Source: Kibdelosporangium persicum
GTDB lineage: Bacteria > Actinomycetota > Actinomycetes > Mycobacteriales > Pseudonocardiaceae
Length of the DNA stretch: 64,000 nucleotides
Reading direction: 5' to 3'
Assembly (NCBI RefSeq): GCF_013280595.1
Contig: NZ_JAAATY010000001.1
Span: 1-64,000, forward strand
In this document: positions 24,216 through 32,888 of the stretch, piece by piece
Position numbering within the stretch: position 1 is the stretch's first letter
Layout of the letters: each line of letters starts with the position of its first letter
Made by a program: the position numbers and the translations under genes
The notes under the pieces: model-generated
Seen by the model: the letters and a program-made list of their open reading frames with translations, nothing else
Database searches by the model: none
What the model was told of the DNA's origin: nothing

Positions 24216-25439
24216 GTGGAGAAGAACTGGGCAGGCAACGTCACCTACCGTGCTACCGCGATCCACCATCCGGCCACCCTCGCCGATCTGCGGTCGCTGG
24301 TGGCGAGAACCCGTCGCATCAGGGCGTTGGGGACAAGGCACGCGTTCAACGAGCTCGCTGACACTGGGGGTGAGCTCGTCTCGCTGGCGCGGATGCCGAA
24401 AGAGGTCGAGGTCGACTCCTCGGCCGCCCAGGTTCGGGTGTCGGCGGGCCTGAGGTACGCGCAGTTCGCCGAAGACCTCGACCTGAAGGGCTTCGCGCTG
24501 CCCAACCTCGCCTCGCTGCCGCACATCTCGGTCGCCGGTGCCACGGCGACCGCGACGCACGGATCGGGGTCCGGCAACGGAAGCCTGGCCACTTCCGTTG
24601 CCGGGCTGGAGATCGTGACCGCGGACGGTGAGCTGCGGACGATCAACCGCGGCGAGGAGGACTTCGACGGCGCCGTGGTCAACCTGGGCGCGCTGGGCGT
24701 CGTCACCGGCCTGACGCTCGACCTGGTCCCCGCGTTCGAGATCCGGCAGTACGTCCACGAAGGACTTCCCCTTGGCGACGACGTCCTCGCGGTGCTGGAC
24801 GGCGCCTACAGCGTCAGTCTGTTCACGGACTGGTCCAGCGACACGATCAACCAGGTCTGGGTGAAGCAGCGCGCCACCGACCCGGAGTTCGTTCCCCCGG
24901 GCACGACTCCCGCGGACGGCCCGAGACACCCCGTTCCGCACATGTCGCCGGAGAACTGCACGCCCCAGCTGGGCGTTCCGGGCCGCTCGTTCGAGCGCCT
25001 GCCGCACTTCCGGCCGGAGTTCACGCCGAGCGCGGGGGAGGAGCTGCAGACGGAGTTCATGGTGTCCCGGCAGGACGCGCTCGCCGCGTTGCGAGCCGTG
25101 CACGAGATCCACGACCGGGTGCACCCGGTGGTGCAGATCAGCGAAGTCCGTGCCATCGCGGCGGACGAGCTCTGGCTGAGCCCGTTCCACCGGCGCGACA
25201 CCGTGAGCATCCACTTCACGTGGATCGCCGACGCCGCCCGGGTCTTGCCGGTGGTCTCCCTGCTCGGCGAGAAGCTGGCGCCGTTCGACGCGCGCCCGCA
25301 CTGGGCGAAAATCTTCGACATGACGCCGGAAGTCCTGCGGTCGCGGTACGAGCGGCTGCAGGACTTCCGTGACCTGGCTCGTCGGCTGGACCCGGAGGGA
25401 AAGTTCCGCAACGAGATGGTCGACGGGCTGCTTAGCTGA
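24216..25439 (+). CDS. Alditol oxidase (VAO-family, covalent FAD)
   Basis: A 407-residue flavoprotein of the vanillyl-alcohol-oxidase family, resembling AldO/xylitol oxidase. Residue His42 in ALGTRHAFNELADT corresponds to the histidine that binds FAD covalently. The FAD-binding loop HISVAGATATATHGSGSGNG (~104-123) is characteristic. The C-terminal segment ends with RRLDPEGKFRNEMVDGLL, typical for sugar-alcohol and lactone oxidases. It oxidises polyols at C1 with O2, releasing H2O2. I chose GTG 24216; the frame is open further upstream only because it runs through the palindrome. The gene's end overlaps the convergent esterase gene by 8 nt. Confidence 0.85.
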   Translation: MEKNWAGNVTYRATAIHHPATLADLRSLVARTRRIRALGTRHAFNELADTGGELVSLARMPKEVEVDSSAAQVRVSAGLRYAQFAEDLDLKGFALPNLASLPHISVAGATATATHGSGSGNGSLATSVAGLEIVTADGELRTINRGEEDFDGAVVNLGALGVVTGLTLDLVPAFEIRQYVHEGLPLGDDVLAVLDGAYSVSLFTDWSSDTINQVWVKQRATDPEFVPPGTTPADGPRHPVPHMSPENCTPQLGVPGRSFERLPHFRPEFTPSAGEELQTEFMVSRQDALAALRAVHEIHDRVHPVVQISEVRAIAADELWLSPFHRRDTVSIHFTWIADAARVLPVVSLLGEKLAPFDARPHWAKIFDMTPEVLRSRYERLQDFRDLARRLDPEGKFRNEMVDGLLS

Positions 25440-26382
25440 GTGCCTTGCTCAGCACGGCGACCGCCTGGTTGATGGCCGCTTCGGCGGCGTGCGTCTCCCG
25501 CAGCGCGTTGACCATCACGAAGTCGTGCACGATGCCCTGGTACCGGACCGCGGTCACCGGCACGCCGGCCTGACGCAGCTTGGCCGCGTAGGCCTCGCCC
25601 TCGTCCCGCAGCACGTCGGCCTCGCCCGTGATGACCAGGGCGGGCGGCAGGCCGGCGAGTTCTTCCAGGGACGCCCGCAGCGGCGACGCGGTGATCTCCG
25701 CGCGCTGCGCCGGGTCGGTCGTGTACTGGTCCCAGAACCACTGCATGCCGTCGCGGCGCAGGAAGTAGCCCTCGGCGAACTCGTGGTACGAGCCGGTGTC
25801 GAAGCTGGCGTCGGTGACCGGGTAGAACAGCACCTGCTGCTTGAACGTCACGTCACCGCGCTGCTTGGCCATCAGGGTGAGCGCCGCGGTCATGTTGCCG
25901 CCGACCGAGTCGCCCGCGATCGCGATGCGAGTGCTGTCGAGGTTCTTCTCGGCACCGTGCTCGGCGACCCACTTCGCGGCGGCGTAGTTCTGCTCGATCG
26001 CGACCGGGTAGCGGACCTCCGGGGACCGGTCGTACTCGGGGAACACGACGGCCGCGCCGGTGCCTACGGCGAGCTCGCGAACGAGGCGCTCGTGGGTGTG
26101 GAAGTTGCCGAACACCCAGCCCGCGCCGTGGATGTACACGATGACCGGGAGCGGACCGGTCGCGCCCCGCGGCCGGACGATGCGAACCTCGGGGACGCCG
26201 GGGACGTCGGTCAGGGTCTCGATGTCGGCGGGCGGCATCTCGACCGGGCCGTCCTGGACGCCGTCGACGGCGGCGCGGCCTTCGGCGGGCGGCAGTTGGA
26301 AGAGGTACGGCGGCTGGGCGGTGGCCTCGACGAACGCCTGGGCGGCCGGCTCGAGAGCGATGTTGCGCGGGTTGGCGGTCAT
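25432..26382 (-). CDS. Alpha/beta hydrolase, hormone-sensitive-lipase family esterase
   Basis: A 316-residue alpha/beta hydrolase-fold-3 (HSL-type) esterase. The oxyanion motif YIHGAGWVFG (HGAGW at 85-89, for HGGGW) and nucleophile elbow IAGDSVGGNM (Ser159) are in place. DEG near residue 275 and IVHDFVMVN with the catalytic His fit the triad. The start at MTANPRNIALEP is supported by AAGGAGG ~8 nt upstream. Cytosolic; it hydrolyses short-chain esters. Divergent from an OhrR-like MarR gene with a dyad between them (26436-26447), so it is probably under that regulator. Confidence 0.87.
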   Translation of the reverse strand: MTANPRNIALEPAAQAFVEATAQPPYLFQLPPAEGRAAVDGVQDGPVEMPPADIETLTDVPGVPEVRIVRPRGATGPLPVIVYIHGAGWVFGNFHTHERLVRELAVGTGAAVVFPEYDRSPEVRYPVAIEQNYAAAKWVAEHGAEKNLDSTRIAIAGDSVGGNMTAALTLMAKQRGDVTFKQQVLFYPVTDASFDTGSYHEFAEGYFLRRDGMQWFWDQYTTDPAQRAEITASPLRASLEELAGLPPALVITGEADVLRDEGEAYAAKLRQAGVPVTAVRYQGIVHDFVMVNALRETHAAEAAINQAVAVLSKALS

Positions 26383-26435
26383 TTCTCTGTCCTCCTTGGT
26401 TCGAGCTGATGACAAGAAGTTAGCTCGCAACTAGG

Positions 26436-26447
26436 TTGTACACAACT
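26436..26447. promoter_or_regulatory. Dyad operator between esterase and OhrR-like regulator
   Basis: GTTGT-AC-ACAAC inverted repeat in an AT-rich stretch, extended imperfectly on both sides (CTAGGTTGTACACAACTAAT). Related half sites (GAGTTG) recur at about 26477-26500. This fits a MarR/OhrR-type binding site. Confidence 0.6.
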
Positions 26448-26515
26448 AATTTGAGCGAAATGAGATGCGGACCACTTGAGTTGCTCCTGACTGAGTTGTG
26501 AGTCACCATGATGGG

Positions 26516-26956
26516 ATGTCGTTGCGTCTCGATGAGCAGGTGTGCTTCGGGCTCTACTCCGCGTCCCGTGCGGTGACGTCGCTGTATCGCGTGCTGCTTG
26601 AGCAGATGGATCTGACGTACCCGCAGTACCTGGTGATGCTGGCGCTGTGGGAACGGGACAATCGTCTGGTCAAGGAGCTCGGCGCCGAGTTGAACCTCGA
26701 CTCGGGCACGTTGTCGCCGCTGCTCAAGCGTCTGGAGGCGACCGGGTACGTGCAGCGTACGCGGCAGCCGGACGACGAGCGCTCGGTGCGGATCAGCCTG
26801 ACCGAGGCCGGAACGCGACTGCGTGACCAGGCCAAGCGGATTCCGCCGGTCGTCGGTGAGGCCATGGGCCTGGACGACGAGGGGCTCACCAGGATGCGTG
26901 CCGACCTCGACCGGCTGACCGACTCGGTGAACGCCTACCGCGAGTCGCTGGCCTGA
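26516..26956 (+). CDS. MarR-family regulator, OhrR-like peroxide sensor
   Basis: A 146-residue winged-helix regulator. The N-terminal LRLDEQVCFGLYSASRAVT holds Cys10 at the position of the redox-sensing cysteine of OhrR proteins. The MarR core DSGTLSPLLKRLEATGYVQR and RTRQPDDERSVRISLTEAG follows. OhrR proteins leave DNA on oxidation by organic hydroperoxides. No ohr gene is adjacent; the divergent gene is an esterase, so it may instead sense a different electrophile. The start is uncertain: ATG 26516 fits the family length, while GTG 26498 is an in-frame alternative. No Shine-Dalgarno sequence is seen, so the transcript may be leaderless. Confidence 0.84.
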   Translation: MSLRLDEQVCFGLYSASRAVTSLYRVLLEQMDLTYPQYLVMLALWERDNRLVKELGAELNLDSGTLSPLLKRLEATGYVQRTRQPDDERSVRISLTEAGTRLRDQAKRIPPVVGEAMGLDDEGLTRMRADLDRLTDSVNAYRESLA

Positions 26957-27060
26957 GCGAACCGGCCGGCGAGCGCGCGGACCCCGGCGATCAGCTCCGG
27001 CGGTGCCCGGCGGTGGACCGGAGATCCTGGCCGGTGACCTCCGGGAGTTCTTCGCGGGCC

Positions 27061-27711
27061 TCAGGTGAGACCGGACTGGTAGGCGAAGACGACGAGCTGG
27101 GCGCGGTCCCGCGCGCCGAGCTTGATCATGGCGCGGCTGACGTGGGTCCGGGCCGTGGCGGGGCTGACGACCAGACGTTCGGCGATCTCGTCGTTGGTCA
27201 GGCCCTCGCCGACCAGCCCGACGATCTCCAGCTCGCGCTGGGTCAGCGTGCCCAGTCGCGGGTGCGGTTTGACCGCCCGCGACGGGCCGGACGCGAACTC
27301 GCTGATCACCCGGCGGGTCACCGAGGGCGAGAGCAACGCACCGCCGCCCGCGACGAGTTTGATCGCCGAGACCAGTTCGTCCGGTTTGGTGTCCTTGAGC
27401 AGGAAACCGCTCGCGCCGTGCCGCAAGGCGTCGAAGACGTACTCGTCGAGCTCGAACGTGGTCAGCACGATGATCCTGGTGTCCGCCAGGCCCGGGTCGG
27501 CCACGATCCGGCGGGTCGCCTCGATACCGTCGATGCCCGGCATCCGGATGTCCATCAGCACCACGTCGGGCCTGGTCTCGGCGGCCTTCGCCACCGCCGC
27601 CAGGCCGTCGGCGGCCTCGCCCGCGTACGCCAGGCCGTCCTCGTTCTCCACCAGCGTGCGCAGGCCGACGCGGATCAGGTCCTGGTCGTCGACGATCAAC
27701 ACCCGGATCAT
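27061..27711 (-). CDS. NarL/LuxR-family response regulator
   Basis: A 216-residue response regulator. The receiver domain has the acidic pocket VDDQD (8-11) and phosphoacceptor Asp54 in VVLMDIRMPG; KDT with the conserved Lys is near residue 104. The C-terminal LuxR helix-turn-helix reads LTQRELEIVGLVGEGLTNDE and continues IAERLVVSPATARTHVSRAM. It lies directly after the cognate histidine kinase gene with no gap and is the last gene of an operon that also encodes an ABC exporter, so it probably controls that exporter. Confidence 0.91.
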   Translation of the reverse strand: MIRVLIVDDQDLIRVGLRTLVENEDGLAYAGEAADGLAAVAKAAETRPDVVLMDIRMPGIDGIEATRRIVADPGLADTRIIVLTTFELDEYVFDALRHGASGFLLKDTKPDELVSAIKLVAGGGALLSPSVTRRVISEFASGPSRAVKPHPRLGTLTQRELEIVGLVGEGLTNDEIAERLVVSPATARTHVSRAMIKLGARDRAQLVVFAYQSGLT

Positions 27712-28836
27712 CTAGTCATCCCCCCGTGCCGGTATCGCCGCCCGCACCTCGAACCGGCCGTCGTCGGTGGGGCCCGCGCTGAACTGTCCGCCCAGCGAGG
27801 TGACTCTCTCACGCATCCCGGGAATGCCGAACCCGTCGCCCGCCGCCACGCCGTTCACGGGACCGGGCACGGCGGGATCGGGCACGGCGGGATTCGACAC
27901 AGCGGGGTTGGACACGGCGATGTGGACGGCGTCGGGTTCGTAGCCGACCTTGACCGTCGCCCGCTTGACCGGACTGTGCTTGAGCACGTTCGTCAACGAC
28001 TCCTGCACGATCCGGTATCCGGCGAGATCCACCGCGGCGGGCACGGCACGTTGTGGGCCGACGACATTGAGCCGGACTTCGACACCCGCGTGACTCATCC
28101 GGTCGGTCAACTCGGGCAGCAGGCCAAGGCCAGGCGCCGGGGCACGACCACGCACCACGGTCAACGTGGCGCGTAGTTCGTCCAACGCCTCCGTGCTGGT
28201 CTCGCTGATCGCCTTCAGCGCGATCTCGGCCTGCTCCGGCTTCCTGGTCAGCAGGTGCAAGGCGATGTCCGCCTGCATCTTGATCGCCGCGAGCCCGTGA
28301 CCGACGACGTCGTGCACTTCCTGGGCGACCCGCAGCCGTTCGTCGGACACGCGTTCCCGGATCGCCTCGGCCCGGGCGCGTTCGGTGGATTCCCGGTTGA
28401 CCCGGATCATCACCCCGATCGCCAGCGGGATGATCGCGAAGCCGCTGGCCGGGATCAGCCCGTACAGGCCGCTCGCCGACGCCGGATGCGCGAGCAAGTG
28501 CGTGACCAGGACCGCCAGCGCCATGCCGGTGGCGGTCGCGGCCCGGACCAGCGGCAGGTGACGGCCGACGGTGTACGTCGCGACCGCGAACGTGCCCATC
28601 ACCGGTCCGTACGGGTAGGCCAGCAAGAGATACGTCGTCAGCAGCACAGTGTTGACGCCGAGCGTCGCCTCCGGCCACCGCCGCCGAGCGGTCAGCGCCA
28701 GTGCGCTGCCGGCGGCCAGGACGAATCCGAGCAGGTCGATCGGCCGGTCCACGTCGGTCATGTGGTGCGTCGCGGCGGCCCCGACGACGCTGAGCGCCGT
28801 CAGGACCACCGCGAGGGCGATGTCGCCGACCTTCAT
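27712..28836 (-). CDS. NarL-type sensor histidine kinase
   Basis: A 374-residue membrane histidine kinase. The N-terminal ~145 residues form four to five hydrophobic helices (LALAVVLTALSVVGAAATHH-like start, then ALALTARRRWPEA). The HisKA_3 box is VAQEVHDVVGHGLAAIKMQA with His175. The HATPase domain has the N-box RIVQESLTNVLKHS and ends GFGIPGMRERVTSLGG. Unusually, between the beta strand VHIAV and the GFG motif there is a degenerate five-residue repeat (SNPAV, SNPAV, PDPAV, PGPV), encoded by four 15-bp units. It lengthens the ATP-lid region. It starts at ATG 28836; longer frames upstream run through the permease gene. Confidence 0.89.
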   Translation of the reverse strand: MKVGDIALAVVLTALSVVGAAATHHMTDVDRPIDLLGFVLAAGSALALTARRRWPEATLGVNTVLLTTYLLLAYPYGPVMGTFAVATYTVGRHLPLVRAATATGMALAVLVTHLLAHPASASGLYGLIPASGFAIIPLAIGVMIRVNRESTERARAEAIRERVSDERLRVAQEVHDVVGHGLAAIKMQADIALHLLTRKPEQAEIALKAISETSTEALDELRATLTVVRGRAPAPGLGLLPELTDRMSHAGVEVRLNVVGPQRAVPAAVDLAGYRIVQESLTNVLKHSPVKRATVKVGYEPDAVHIAVSNPAVSNPAVPDPAVPGPVNGVAAGDGFGIPGMRERVTSLGGQFSAGPTDDGRFEVRAAIPARGDD

Positions 28837-28850
28837 GTGCGCACCCCGGT

Positions 28851-29675
28851 TCAGTCGATGTCGCGACGCCGCAGCAGCCAGCCGCCGAGCACGGCGAATG
28901 CCACCAGGTAGGCCACGATAACCACGCCGGCCTGTGTTCCGCCCACGATCGGGTCGACTCCGGGCGGGCCGGTACCGATCAGCGACGCCACCAGCGCGCC
29001 CGCGTTCGGCCCCGGCAGGCCCTTCTGCACCTCGTTCACCCAGTCCAGCAGGGGCGCCGCGATCGAGGACAGCAGGTTCTGGATCGCCAGCATCCACACC
29101 AGGCCGAGCCCGATCGGCAACGCGACCCCGCGGAACACGATGCCCAGCGCCATCCCGAGGGCACCCCACATCATCGTGACCAGCCAGCCTGCCCCGAACC
29201 CGCGCACGATGTCCACAATGGACGGCCAGGTCATCGGCTGGTCCGCCAGCGCGGCGACCACAACGCTCGCCGACGCGCTGAACGCGAGCAGGGCGAGCAC
29301 CAAAATCGCGGTGCCTGCCGCGACCGTGACGAGTTTGGCCGAGTAGACCCGGACCCGGGAAGGTCGTTGGGAGAGCACGGTTTTCCACGTCTCCCAGCCG
29401 TACTCGCCGCCCGCGACGAGCACGCCGAAGATCAACGCCAGAGCGCCGACGAACAGCGGGAGCCCGCCGATCGCGCCGGACACGAACTGCCCGGGCAGCA
29501 TCGCGGTGAGCCCCCGGCTGACCGGTCCTTCGGTCGTGCCGGTGTACCCGGCGTACGGGATGACGTAGGCGAAAGTGAGGGTCTGCACCACGGCGATGCC
29601 CAGCAGCAGCCAGATCGCCGGGCGGTGCACCTGTTTGGTGATCTCGGCCCTGATGTCAGCCCACATTCCGGGCAC
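28851..29675 (-). CDS. ABC transporter permease (ABC-2 type)
   Basis: A 274-residue permease with about six hydrophobic helices (for example AIWLLLGIAVVQTLTFAYVI, GLPLFVGALALIFGVLVAGG, AILVLALLAFSASASVVVAA). The EYGWETWKTVLSQRPSRVRV cytosolic segment is typical of ABC-2-type exporter permeases found next to bacitracin/antibiotic-type ATPases. The start overlaps the ATPase gene's end by 20 nt. It forms the membrane half of the exporter and probably pumps a peptide or drug under control of the downstream two-component system; the cargo is unknown. Confidence 0.85.
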   Translation of the reverse strand: MPGMWADIRAEITKQVHRPAIWLLLGIAVVQTLTFAYVIPYAGYTGTTEGPVSRGLTAMLPGQFVSGAIGGLPLFVGALALIFGVLVAGGEYGWETWKTVLSQRPSRVRVYSAKLVTVAAGTAILVLALLAFSASASVVVAALADQPMTWPSIVDIVRGFGAGWLVTMMWGALGMALGIVFRGVALPIGLGLVWMLAIQNLLSSIAAPLLDWVNEVQKGLPGPNAGALVASLIGTGPPGVDPIVGGTQAGVVIVAYLVAFAVLGGWLLRRRDID

Positions 29676-30552
29676 CTCCGGTCAGTTCGAGGAAAGCCTG
29701 TTCCAGATCGGGTTCCCGCCAGCGCAGTTCGCTGACCTCGATGCCGTGCCCGACCAGTTCCGCATTGATCTTCGAGGCCTGGCCGGGTTCGACCTCCAGG
29801 TCGAAGACGGCGTCGTCAGCCAGCATGCGCTCGTCTCCGACGAGTGCCGACAACACGGTCTGTGCCCGGTCGAACGGGTGCGCCACCACGCGTAGCGTCC
29901 CGCCTGCCCGTAGCTCGGCGACGGTCGTCTCGGCGACCAGTTCGCCGCGCGTGATCACGCCGACGCGGTCGCAGATCTGCTCGACCTCAGCCAGCAGATG
30001 GCTGGACAGCAACACCGTGCAGCCACTCGCGGCCAGCTCGCGGATGGTGACACGCATGTCGGCCATCCCGGCCGGGTCCAGCCCGTTGGTCGGCTCGTCC
30101 AGAACGAGCAGTTCGGGTTGCTTCACCAGCGCGGCGGCCAGACCCAGGCGCTGCTTCATGCCCAACGAGTACGTCGAATACCGGTCACCGGCCCGCCCGG
30201 TGAGCCCGACGGTGTCGAGCACGGCGTCCACTTCGGACCTCTTGACGCCCGCGTGGTCCGCCAGCACGGTCAGGTTCCTGCGGCCGGACAGGTACGGGTA
30301 GAACGCGGGCCCTTCGATCAGCGCGCCGACCCGGTCGAGATACCCGGGTCCCGGCGGTTTGCCGAGCAGCCGGACACTGCCGGACGTCGGCTTGACCAGG
30401 CCGAGCAACATGCGCAGCGTCGTCGTCTTGCCCGCGCCGTTCGGGCCGAGGAACCCGTAGACCTCACCGGGCCGGACAGTCAGGCTCACGTCCTTCACGG
30501 CCGTGGTGCCGCCGAAGTTCTTGGTCAGCTTGGTCGTCTCGACCGGGTTCAT
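29656..30552 (-). CDS. ABC transporter ATP-binding protein
   Basis: A 298-residue ATPase. Walker A GPNGAGKT (36-43), signature YSLGMKQRLGLA (a variant of LSGGQ common in this exporter class) and Walker B LLVLDEPTNGLDP followed by SSHLLAEVEQICDRVGVI. The extra C-terminal ~80 residues resemble the regulatory tail of drug and antimicrobial-peptide exporters. I chose MNPVETTKLTKNFGG (ATG 30552), which overlaps the upstream membrane-protein gene by 4 nt. Confidence 0.91.
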   Translation of the reverse strand: MNPVETTKLTKNFGGTTAVKDVSLTVRPGEVYGFLGPNGAGKTTTLRMLLGLVKPTSGSVRLLGKPPGPGYLDRVGALIEGPAFYPYLSGRRNLTVLADHAGVKRSEVDAVLDTVGLTGRAGDRYSTYSLGMKQRLGLAAALVKQPELLVLDEPTNGLDPAGMADMRVTIRELAASGCTVLLSSHLLAEVEQICDRVGVITRGELVAETTVAELRAGGTLRVVAHPFDRAQTVLSALVGDERMLADDAVFDLEVEPGQASKINAELVGHGIEVSELRWREPDLEQAFLELTGGARNVG

Positions 30553-31088
30553 GACTTGTCCTTCCTCAGCCGCCCCCACGGCTTGATCACGGAGATGACG
30601 GTCGCGAAAAGCACGGCGCCGGTCGACACGATCGGCGGGAACACCAGGTCGCCGGGGACCTCACCGGCCATCGTCCGGCCGTACTCGGCGGCCTCCTGCA
30701 CACCGGCGCGCAGCGAGAAGACCACCAGCAGCACCAGGATGACGTTCATGATCAGCTTCACGAACACCCACCAGTACCTGGCCAGGCCGTACTTGGTGCC
30801 CAGACCGAGCACGACTCCGCTGGCCAGGCACACGACCCCGGTGATGATCAACGGCCAGACCGCGAACAGTTCGAGCGCCTGGTAGGCGATCGCGGCCGTC
30901 TGTGGATCGGCCGTCCCCCTCGCGGTGAAGACCAGCACGGCCATCACCAGATCCATCCCGATCCACGCTCCCGCGGCCGAGATGTGCACGATCAGCCATA
31001 TCTTGCGGGCGGTCTTGCCCAGCCTCGTCGATGCTCTTGGCCGCGCCGACGCCGGGCGTGTCGGTGAGCTCAGCACGTTCGTTGTCAT
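30549..31088 (-). CDS. Four-helix membrane protein (DUF2269-like)
   Basis: A 179-residue integral membrane protein with four predicted helices: IWLIVHISAAGAWIGMDLVM, LFAVWPLIITGVVCLASGVV, VFVKLIMNVILVLLVVFSLR and VSTGAVLFATVISVI. The His in the first helix followed by AAGAWIG resembles DUF2269-type proteins. It starts at MTTNVLSSPTRPAS and overlaps the ABC ATPase gene by 4 nt. It heads the exporter/two-component operon and may be an accessory sensor or transporter subunit. The family assignment is moderate. Confidence 0.7.
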   Translation of the reverse strand: MTTNVLSSPTRPASARPRASTRLGKTARKIWLIVHISAAGAWIGMDLVMAVLVFTARGTADPQTAAIAYQALELFAVWPLIITGVVCLASGVVLGLGTKYGLARYWWVFVKLIMNVILVLLVVFSLRAGVQEAAEYGRTMAGEVPGDLVFPPIVSTGAVLFATVISVIKPWGRLRKDKS

Positions 31089-31276
31089 GCCTGGAATCGT
31101 CGCCGGGTGACGGGCCGCGGGCGTCAGCGCCGGCGCGGATCTCCGCGTACGCAAATCTGCGTACATGTCCACAGGGGACTGCCGGGGTGCGGGACACCCG
31201 GATCAACGGAATAGGCCTGGGGCAGGGGTGGTTGAGGCAGCTGTTCGGCCAGTTCGACTCGCCTATGGAGGCTGTG

Positions 31277-32170
31277 ATGCGTGCCCTGGTCACCACCCCG
31301 GACACCAAGTTCGGGTTGCAGTTGCGGGAGGCTCCCGACCCGGCGCCGTCACCCGATCAGGTTCTTGTCGAGGTGCGCCATGCCTCCCTGAACCACGGAG
31401 ATGTCGGGTACTCGGCGACCGAAGCCCCTGGCAAGGTCATGGGCTGGGACGCGGCAGGCGTGGTCGTCCAGGCGGCGGCGGACGGCACCGGCCCGGAGGT
31501 GGGAGCACGCGTACTGACCTACGGCCCGGACGGCGCGTGGGCGCAGAAGCGCGCGGTTTCGGTGAACGAGCTGGCTGTCGTGCCGGACTCGGTGGACCTG
31601 GCGGTGGCGTCCACGCTGCCGGTCGCCGGGGTCACCGCGGTGCGCGCGCTGCACCGGTCGGGAGCGATCGCGGGCAAGCGAGTGCTGGTCACGGGCGCTT
31701 CCGGCGGTGTCGGCCGGTACGCGATCCAGATCGCGGCGCGGGAAGGCGCGCACGTGGTCGCGCTCGCGCGGCGGGGCGAAGGGCTTGCCGAGCTCGGCGC
31801 CCGGGAAGTCGTCGCCGACCTGGACGACGTCGAGCCGGTCGACGTGATCCTGGAGAACGTCGGCGGTCCGACACTGGTGCGAGCGTGGGCCCTGCTGAAG
31901 ACCGGCGGCGTGCTGCAGAGCATCGGGTGGACGTCGATGGAGCCCGCGGTGTTCCAGCCGTACGCCACGGTCGTCCCGGCGAAGTCGCTCGTGTCGTTCC
32001 AGGCGGGCAACGGCTACGCGTCCGACCTGGAGTACCTGCTCAAGCTGGTCGCCGACGGCGAACTGAAGGTGGACATCGGCTGGCGCGGCTCGTGGACCGA
32101 CTTCGACGAGGCCGCCGCGGCACTGTTCGGCCGTCAGGTCTCCGGCAAGGCCGTGCTGGACATCGACTAG
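31277..32170 (+). CDS. Zinc-independent MDR oxidoreductase (quinone reductase-like)
   Basis: A 297-residue NADPH-dependent medium-chain reductase. N-terminal GroES-like part: LREAPDPAPSPDQVLVEVRH, ASLNHGDVG, MGWDAAGVVV. The Rossmann segment VLVTGASGGVGRYAIQIA and the LENVGGPTLVRAWALLKTGG strand match quinone oxidoreductase/crotonyl-CoA reductase-like proteins. No zinc-binding cysteines are present. ATG 31277 is preceded by GGAGG. The stop overlaps the convergent ECF sigma gene's stop. The substrate is not predictable. Confidence 0.84.
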   Translation: MRALVTTPDTKFGLQLREAPDPAPSPDQVLVEVRHASLNHGDVGYSATEAPGKVMGWDAAGVVVQAAADGTGPEVGARVLTYGPDGAWAQKRAVSVNELAVVPDSVDLAVASTLPVAGVTAVRALHRSGAIAGKRVLVTGASGGVGRYAIQIAAREGAHVVALARRGEGLAELGAREVVADLDDVEPVDVILENVGGPTLVRAWALLKTGGVLQSIGWTSMEPAVFQPYATVVPAKSLVSFQAGNGYASDLEYLLKLVADGELKVDIGWRGSWTDFDEAAAALFGRQVSGKAVLDID

Positions 32171-32739
32171 ATAGCGAAGCGCCGCCGAGGTGTGTCGGTG
32201 TCCTTCATCGACGTGATCAGGTCGTCGCGGGCCCTGGCCACGCGTGACCGGATCGTGCCGACAGGGCAGTCGCAGACCTCGGCGGCGTCAGCGTAGGACA
32301 GTCCGAGCGTCTGGGTGAGCACGAACGCCTCGCGGCGTTCGGTGTCCAAGGACCTGATCAGCTCTTCGAGGACGACACCTTCCTCGAAACCGGCCACCTG
32401 CTGCACGCGCTCGGCCGCGGCCTGCCAGTCGGGCACGTCAGCGTGGCGCGGCCGAACCTGGGCCGCCCTGATCTGGTCGACCACGACCCGGCGCGCGATC
32501 GACAGCAGCCAGGTCCGCGCGGACGAGCGCCCTTCGAACCGGGCCAGGCTGCCCAACGCACGCAGGTAGGTCTCCTGCGCGAGGTCGTCGGCCAGCTTCG
32601 GGTCGGCGAGATGCGCGACGAACCGCCAGACGTCCCGCTGAGTGGCACGGATGAACCGCTCGAGGGCGGTCCGGTCGCCACGCCGGGCCTCGAACGCCAA
32701 CTGGGTGATCTCCGTGTCCTCAGGCCTCACAATTACCAC
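32167..32739 (-). CDS. ECF RNA polymerase sigma factor (SigC-like)
   Basis: A 190-residue group 4 sigma factor. Region 2 reads RDVWRFVAHLADPKLADDLA then QETYLRALGSLARFEGRSSA and RTWLLSIARRVVVDQIRAAQ. Region 4 is RREAFVLTQTLGLSYADAAE followed by CPVGTIRSRVARARDDL. No anti-sigma gene lies beside it, and there are no extra C-terminal domains. It resembles mycobacterial SigC in lacking an adjacent anti-sigma. The upstream gap to the divergent GNAT gene carries a diverged palindrome (32818-32863). Confidence 0.89.
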   Translation of the reverse strand: MVIVRPEDTEITQLAFEARRGDRTALERFIRATQRDVWRFVAHLADPKLADDLAQETYLRALGSLARFEGRSSARTWLLSIARRVVVDQIRAAQVRPRHADVPDWQAAAERVQQVAGFEEGVVLEELIRSLDTERREAFVLTQTLGLSYADAAEVCDCPVGTIRSRVARARDDLITSMKDTDTPRRRFAI

Positions 32740-32817
32740 AACGTAGTGGATCGATCCCGAGTCCGGTCACCCGCCGGTCGGACCAACCTCCCGGACCGCG
32801 CTTTCCCCAGCGTACGG

Positions 32818-32863
32818 CTCGTGAGTGGTTATCCGGGTTCTAACCCGGATTTTCGCTCACGAG
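32818..32863. repeat. Diverged member of the dispersed palindrome family
   Basis: Outer arms CTCGTGAG (32818-32825) and CTCACGAG (32856-32863) match the family, but the interior forms its own perfect dyad, ATCCGGGTTCTAACCCGGAT (32831-32850). The CTCACGAGGGG right edge matches the other copies. It lies between divergent gene starts. Confidence 0.8.
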
Positions 32864-32888
32864 GGGTTGCTGGCCTACAGTGATCACG

